Shown piece by piece: positions 60,216-64,000 of a stretch of 64,000 nt of DNA. Source of the stretch: Fibrobacter sp. UWB10. GTDB taxonomy: Bacteria > Fibrobacterota > Fibrobacteria > Fibrobacterales > Fibrobacteraceae. The stretch spans positions 236,098 to 300,097 of the forward strand of contig NZ_FXUE01000004.1 of the NCBI RefSeq assembly GCF_900182935.1, in the 5' to 3' direction. The translations under genes and the position numbers were made by a program. Numbering within the stretch: the first letter of the stretch is position 1; each line of letters starts with the position of its first letter. The notes below the pieces were generated by a model, which was not told the origin of the DNA, did not search any database, and worked only from the letters and a program-made list of their open reading frames with translations.

Positions 60216-60866
60216 GTGTATTTGTTCGCTTTTGCAACGCCGGCTGAATTTGTATCCCTTTTCCCGGAACATGCAAACTTTGCGAATGAAAATGCTTCAG
60301 ACAAATTAATAAAACTCTCCGGAAACCGCGGATATGCTTGCATTTTAGGACTTGGAATCCTGAATTTCGCGACGAATTTGACGTATCTGCTTTCGTCTGT
60401 CAAACAGCAGAAAATTGAAATTTCAGCGGTCATAATTCTTGGCGTCTGTGGCGCCTATCCGGGCCGCGGAATCAACGTGCTCGATGTCGTGCGCGTCGAT
60501 TCCGAATGCGTGGGGGATATGGGCTACCAAGAAAAGGACGGCTCCTTTTCTCCGTTCCCAAGTTCTGTGCGCGCAACTGCTGCAGAACACGCGCCTGCCC
60601 ATTTGCAAAAGCTAAAATCTGCCGTAGGGCTTACGGTCAATTGCTGTACGGGTACCGAAGAAATGGGGCTTGCACGAGCCAAGATGTTTAATGCGGACAT
60701 CGAAAATATGGAAGGGGCCGCCGGGATTTCGGCCTGTATCGCCCACAACATGCCTGTTTTTGAAATTCGAGCCGTGAGCAATATGGCTACCACCCGTGAC
60801 CGTAAATCCTGGAAATTTAACGAAGCCCTCGCCGCCCTAAAAAAATGTGTGATGAGTAATGAGTAG
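60216..60866 (+). CDS. mqnB: Futalosine hydrolase
   Basis: The 216-residue product of a GTG-started gene has the nucleosidase/phosphorylase fold: GNRGYACILGLGILNFATNL, VIILGVCGAYPGRGINVLDVV, and NADIENMEGAAGISACIAHNM with the catalytic Glu, then IRAVSNMATTRDRKSW (the MqnB type of NxxxxRD loop). It hydrolyses futalosine to dehypoxanthinyl futalosine and hypoxanthine in menaquinone synthesis. mqnD follows 89 bases later, which supports the assignment. Confidence 0.85.
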   Translation: MYLFAFATPAEFVSLFPEHANFANENASDKLIKLSGNRGYACILGLGILNFATNLTYLLSSVKQQKIEISAVIILGVCGAYPGRGINVLDVVRVDSECVGDMGYQEKDGSFSPFPSSVRATAAEHAPAHLQKLKSAVGLTVNCCTGTEEMGLARAKMFNADIENMEGAAGISACIAHNMPVFEIRAVSNMATTRDRKSWKFNEALAALKKCVMSNE

Positions 60867-60952
60867 TGAGTAATGATTGACAATCCATTCCACACCTCAC
60901 ACTCCACACCTCACACCTCACACCTCACACTTCACACTTCACACTTCACACT
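60850..60952 (+). repeat. Simple-sequence repeats between mqnB and mqnD
   Basis: Tandem ATGAGTA/GTGAGTA units cover the last codons of mqnB (60850-60874). They are followed by about 60 bases of CACCTCACAC/CACTTCACAC units ending just before the mqnD ATG. The two arrays are partly complementary and could fold on the mRNA. Confidence 0.6.
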
Positions 60953-60955
60953 ATT

Positions 60956-61747
60956 ATGCGTCTTTCTCTCGGTATTTCCACCTGCCCCAACGACACTTAC
61001 ATTTACGAAGCCCTCGTTCAGGGACTCGAAAATTCCCCGTTTGAATGGAATGTCCACTTTGCCGACGTGCAGACGCTTAACGAAATGGTGGGGCGCGGAG
61101 AGCTTGATGTTGCCAAGGTGAGCGCTCAGGTGTATCCCAAAATCCAGCAAAATTACGCATGTCTAGATTGCGGGGGAGCCATTGGCTATGGTTGCGGCCC
61201 CCTTTTGCTCTCGTCTGTCGGGAACTCGTTTTGCCCCGAAAAACCGGTTGTTTTGCCTGGAAAAGACACCACGGCGGCCCTTTTGTTCAAATTTTGGCAC
61301 CAAAAAACGGGCCGTTCAGAGCTGAATATCGAATATGCCCTCTTTGACCAGGTTTATCGTTCCCTGCGCTCCAAGGAGGCTGTGCAAGGCGTTGTCATAC
61401 ACGAGCATCGCTTTACCTGGAAACGTGACGGTCTTTTCCTGTTGCAAGATTTAGGCGCTTTTTGGGAAGAAAATACGGGTACGCCAATTCCCTTGGGAAT
61501 TGCCGTTGCAAAGAAAACTCTTGGCATAAATGTTATTTCCCAAGTCGAAAACGAGATCCGAAAAAGCCTTCAAATTGCTCGCAAACGCGAAAATCTGGTG
61601 ACCCCGTTTATCGATAAGTTGGCTCAAATTGATGACCCGAGTGTCATGGAAGCACACATTAGAATGTTCGTAAATGATTTCTCCGAGAATGTAGGAGACC
61701 GGGGAAATGCCTCCTTGAGGGCTCTTTGGAAGCTTGTCAAGGTCTAA
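60956..61747 (+). CDS. mqnD: 1,4-dihydroxy-6-naphthoate synthase
   Basis: This 263-residue protein belongs to the periplasmic-binding-like fold used by MqnD/MqnA. It matches MqnD with the start LSLGISTCPNDTYIYEAL, DVQTLNEMVGRGELDVAKVSAQVYP-type segments, GYGCGPLLLS, LPGKDTTAALLF, and GVVIHEHRFTWKRDG with the conserved His. It converts cyclic dehypoxanthinyl futalosine to 1,4-dihydroxy-6-naphthoate in the futalosine menaquinone route. The ribosome site is unclear because repeats abut the ATG. A terminator follows. Confidence 0.9.
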   Translation: MRLSLGISTCPNDTYIYEALVQGLENSPFEWNVHFADVQTLNEMVGRGELDVAKVSAQVYPKIQQNYACLDCGGAIGYGCGPLLLSSVGNSFCPEKPVVLPGKDTTAALLFKFWHQKTGRSELNIEYALFDQVYRSLRSKEAVQGVVIHEHRFTWKRDGLFLLQDLGAFWEENTGTPIPLGIAVAKKTLGINVISQVENEIRKSLQIARKRENLVTPFIDKLAQIDDPSVMEAHIRMFVNDFSENVGDRGNASLRALWKLVKV

Positions 61748-61766
61748 AATCGTGTTAATTTTTGGC

Positions 61767-61792
61767 AAAAAAGGCAATTTTTGCCCTTTTTT
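61767..61792 (+). terminator. Terminator of mqnD
   Basis: GGCAA and TTGCC pair around TTT, extended by flanking A and T runs, and end in T6 about 45 bases after the stop. Confidence 0.7.
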
Positions 61793-61876
61793 GAACTTTT
61801 TTTTACAAAACGGCTAAATTTTGGCTTTAACTTTAATTTATTTTCCATACTGCATATCTTTATATGGAGTTTGCTT

Positions 61877-62077
61877 ATGAGCTTAGTGAACGATCTTGAA
61901 CTGGAAGTCGAGAACTTCAAGCGCGAGTACGAAAAGTTCGAGCGCGGAAACAAGTCTGCGGGAACCCGTGCCCGTAAGGTTTTGCAGGACATCAAGAAGA
62001 CCTGCCAAGAAATTCGCGTGTCTATTCAAGGCGCGAAAAAGGAAGAGGAAAAGGCCGAACCGGCAGCCGCCGATTGA
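61877..62077 (+). CDS. Histone H1-like (Hc1-type) small protein
   Basis: The 66-residue product begins at 61877, nine bases after GGAG. It has a charged helical sequence with GNKSAGTRARKVLQDIKKTCQ, the hallmark of Hc1-like proteins, which in Chlamydia and Bacteroidetes coat DNA. The tail is Glu/Ala-rich rather than Lys-rich, so DNA binding may rest on the central helix. It is probably a nucleoid protein. It is monocistronic. Confidence 0.65.
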   Translation: MSLVNDLELEVENFKREYEKFERGNKSAGTRARKVLQDIKKTCQEIRVSIQGAKKEEEKAEPAAAD

Positions 62078-62159
62078 CCTCGAATGGGCTAGTAATACCT
62101 CGATGAACCGATTTAATCGACATTTTCTCAATTATTTTGGCATTTTTTGCGAAAAGCGT

Positions 62160-62188
62160 TTGACTAATGCCGTTTTTAGAGGTATATT
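62160..62188 (+). promoter_or_regulatory. Promoter of the beta-helix/OmpA gene
   Basis: TTGACT (62160-62165), a 17-base spacer and TATATT (62183-62188) lie 85 bases upstream of the ATG at 62273. The leader of about 75 bases contains a small CGCCCTTTAGGCG hairpin. Confidence 0.75.
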
Positions 62189-62272
62189 CCCACTTGAATT
62201 TTGCATTCGCCCTTTAGGCGGGTGTATAGGTTTTAATTTCAAAGTGTTCTATGATTGGAGAAACGTAGCAGT

Positions 62273-63790
62273 ATGACCCTAAAGAAACTGGTCTTAATCA
62301 CGGCCGGGGCGATGCTTCTTTCTGGAACCGCCATGGCAAAGAATATCAATGTTCCTGGCGACTATCAGAAGATTGCAGATGCTCTCGGTAATGCGGACGC
62401 CGGGGATACCATCCTTGTCAAACGCGGAACTTATAACGAAAACATCACCCTGATCATGGGTGTTGTACTTAAGGGCGAGGATCCCCACACGACCATCATC
62501 GATGGTGGCCGTAGAGGTCCGACCGTCATGGGTACTTCGGGCGCCGAAATGTCGCACTTCACCGTGAAGAACGGTCTCGAAGGTATCCTTTGCGAAAACG
62601 CTGCCCCTTACATTCACCACTGCTATGTGCTCGACAACCACGCCACGGGTATCGGTGCGTTCATTTCGCTTCCGCATCTCCGCAATAACGTGGTGTACGG
62701 CAACCGCTGGTCCGGCATCCTCGCTTGGGGTGCTAAGTCCCTCGATGCCTACATCGAACACAACGTCGTGCTCCGCAACGGCTACTCTGGCCTTGCTTTG
62801 AAGGGCCCGACCAACGTGACCGCCCGTAACAACATCTTCATGGAAAACCACTACTACGGTGTGTTCGCCGACCCCGCTGCCGGCCAGACGAAGGTGGAAT
62901 ACAACAACATCTACAAGAACTACTACCCGTTCAACCAGTTCATCAAGGTGAACCGCACGAACGTGTCGCTCGACCCGAAGTTCATCAATCCTTCGCTGTC
63001 GCAGCCGAACTTCTACTGCCAGTCCACCTCGCCGATGCTCAAGCGCGGTAAGGGTAAGGCTGACATCGGTCTGACTTCTGCCGAACTGGTGAAGGAAGAA
63101 GAAGCTGTCGAAGAAACTCGTAATCCGGATACCGATGGCGATGGCCTTTGCGATCCGTGGGTTTCTGAAGAAGGCGTTTCCGACAAGTATGCAAGCGTCT
63201 GCACCGGCCTCGACAACTGCCCCGAAGAAGCTGAAGACTTTGACGGCTACCAGGATGACGATGGCTGCCCGGATGCCGACAACGACCGTGACGGTCTCTG
63301 CGACCCGTGGGTTGAAGCTAAGGGTATGCTTGCAACGTTCGCTCACGTTTGTAAGGGTGTTGACCTCTGCCCGGAACAGGCTGAAACTCTGAACAGCTAT
63401 AAGGACGAAGATGGTTGCCCGGACGAAGTCCCGCAGCCGCCTAAGAAAGTCTTCGTGCTGGAAGGTGTGAACTTCGAATCCGGTAAGGCTACGATTACTC
63501 AGGATTCCTACATCTCCCTCATGAAGGTGGTTGACATTATGGAAACCTTCACTGAAGCAACCTTCGAAATTGTCGGTCACACTGACAACGTCGGTAGAAA
63601 GGAAACGAACTTGCAGCTCTCTGCAGACCGTGCCGCTTCCGTGAAGAACTTCCTCGTGGAAAAGGGCATCGATGAAAGCCGCATCGTCACGAGCGGTAAG
63701 GGCGACACTCAACCGGTTGCCACGAACAAGACCCCTGAAGGTCGTGCCCAGAACCGTCGTATTGAGTTTATCCGTACGGATATCAAGTAA
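62273..63790 (+). CDS. Beta-helix/TSP3/OmpA fusion protein, cell-wall anchored
   Basis: From the ATG at 62273 the protein is 505 residues with a signal peptide (cleavage after AMA). Residues ~25-275 are a right-handed parallel beta-helix (INVPGDYQKIADALGNADAGD start, then repeated IxxNxVxxNxxxGI coils, as in NosD/pectin-lyase folds). Residues ~290-395 hold calcium-binding thrombospondin type 3 motifs (PDTDGDGLCDPW, CPEEAEDFDGYQDDDGCPDADNDRDG-type). Residues ~400-505 are an OmpA C-terminal domain (VNFESGKATI, IVGHTDNVG, NLQLSADRAASVKNFL, GRAQNRRIEF), which binds peptidoglycan. The fusion would tie an extracellular or periplasmic beta-helix to the wall. Confidence 0.9.
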   Translation: MTLKKLVLITAGAMLLSGTAMAKNINVPGDYQKIADALGNADAGDTILVKRGTYNENITLIMGVVLKGEDPHTTIIDGGRRGPTVMGTSGAEMSHFTVKNGLEGILCENAAPYIHHCYVLDNHATGIGAFISLPHLRNNVVYGNRWSGILAWGAKSLDAYIEHNVVLRNGYSGLALKGPTNVTARNNIFMENHYYGVFADPAAGQTKVEYNNIYKNYYPFNQFIKVNRTNVSLDPKFINPSLSQPNFYCQSTSPMLKRGKGKADIGLTSAELVKEEEAVEETRNPDTDGDGLCDPWVSEEGVSDKYASVCTGLDNCPEEAEDFDGYQDDDGCPDADNDRDGLCDPWVEAKGMLATFAHVCKGVDLCPEQAETLNSYKDEDGCPDEVPQPPKKVFVLEGVNFESGKATITQDSYISLMKVVDIMETFTEATFEIVGHTDNVGRKETNLQLSADRAASVKNFLVEKGIDESRIVTSGKGDTQPVATNKTPEGRAQNRRIEFIRTDIK

Positions 63791-63801
63791 AGGAGTAAGT
63801 G

Positions 63802-64000
63802 ATGCGTACTAGTGTTATTAAAACAGCAGTCCTTGGACTCACGGTAGCCAGCACTTCCTTGTTTGCAGAAGCCACTTATTCTCCGCATAAGTATCAGCAG
63901 AATGACTGGTTTGCAGAATTTGGTGGCAATACTGCCATGTATGTGAACCCCGCAGGAATTTCTGAAACTGACCAGTTGGAATTCAGCGCGGCATTCTTCA
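63802..64000 (+). CDS. Outer-membrane protein, N-terminal fragment (window edge)
   Basis: Preceded by AGGAG and starting 11 bases after the fusion gene, this frame is open to the right edge (66 residues). It has a signal peptide ending SLFAEA and a MYVNPAGISE segment, which recalls PorV-like and FadL-like barrel proteins. It is probably co-transcribed with the beta-helix/OmpA gene. The function cannot be assigned from the fragment. Confidence 0.6.
   Translation, partial: MRTSVIKTAVLGLTVASTSLFAEATYSPHKYQQNDWFAEFGGNTAMYVNPAGISETDQLEFSAAFF

Noticed and set aside
60890..60952. Closely spaced CACCTCACAC repeats that might suggest a CRISPR array.
   Set aside because: Units are only about 10 bases long without spacers. 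It is a simple tandem repeat.
62294..63712. A 472-codon frame antisense to the beta-helix/OmpA gene.
   Set aside because: The sense strand has a signal peptide, TSP3 and OmpA motifs; the antisense product has none.

Overview
The window reads as a chromosome segment of a Fibrobacter-type bacterium (phylum Fibrobacterota). The evidence is a Fibrobacter 'major paralogous' (FISUMP) lipoprotein with poly-serine linkers, a TIGR02147-type regulator paired with a lipoprotein, PorV-like and T9SS-like envelope proteins, and futalosine-route menaquinone genes. No rRNA, tRNA, CRISPR array, insertion sequence or phage was recognised. Four of the best-looking promoters share the -10 hexamer TATATT with a 16-17 nt spacer.

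Layout. 1-9.2 kb (minus strand): an AT-rich island with two very large proteins, a DUF6603 protein (1953 aa) and a partner that runs off the left edge; neither has a known function. 9.3-12.9 kb (minus): an etfB-etfA-acyl-CoA dehydrogenase operon. 12.9-18.7 kb: intergenic hairpin repeats, a FISUMP lipoprotein, an M6-type secreted metalloprotease, pyrH, a Fic protein whose catalytic His is replaced by Arg, and a compact structured RNA or leader ahead of prmA. 19.6-25.1 kb (minus): a six-gene operon of lipoproteins and outer-membrane proteins, including a collagen-like lipoprotein with tandem repeats. 25.3-28 kb: a YgiQ-type radical SAM protein, the remnant of an acetolactate synthase gene, and a textbook sigma-54 promoter.

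28.0-38.7 kb (plus): a complete urea-acquisition and urease locus, urtABCDE-ureA(gamma-beta fusion)-ureC-ureE-ureF-ureG-two small membrane proteins-ureD. The sigma-54 promoter before urtA points to nitrogen control. Urea would be imported by the Urt ABC transporter and hydrolysed by a nickel urease matured by UreDEFG. The two uncharacterised membrane proteins between ureG and ureD are the most interesting unexplained part of this locus.

38.8-64 kb: an aminotransferase; a TIGR02147 regulator/lipoprotein/outer-membrane module; queH; a nitrilase-fold protein with a Nudix hydrolase; rsmG; a PorV-like barrel with an inserted beta-propeller; a triple-FKBP isomerase; glucokinase; a SPOR lipoprotein with an EPAP spacer; rpsU-yqeY followed by a GAF-AAA-Fis regulator with a destroyed GAFTGA loop; tyrS, a PfkB kinase, mqnB and mqnD in a row; an Hc1-like histone; and a beta-helix/TSP3/OmpA fusion followed by the start of another outer-membrane protein gene.
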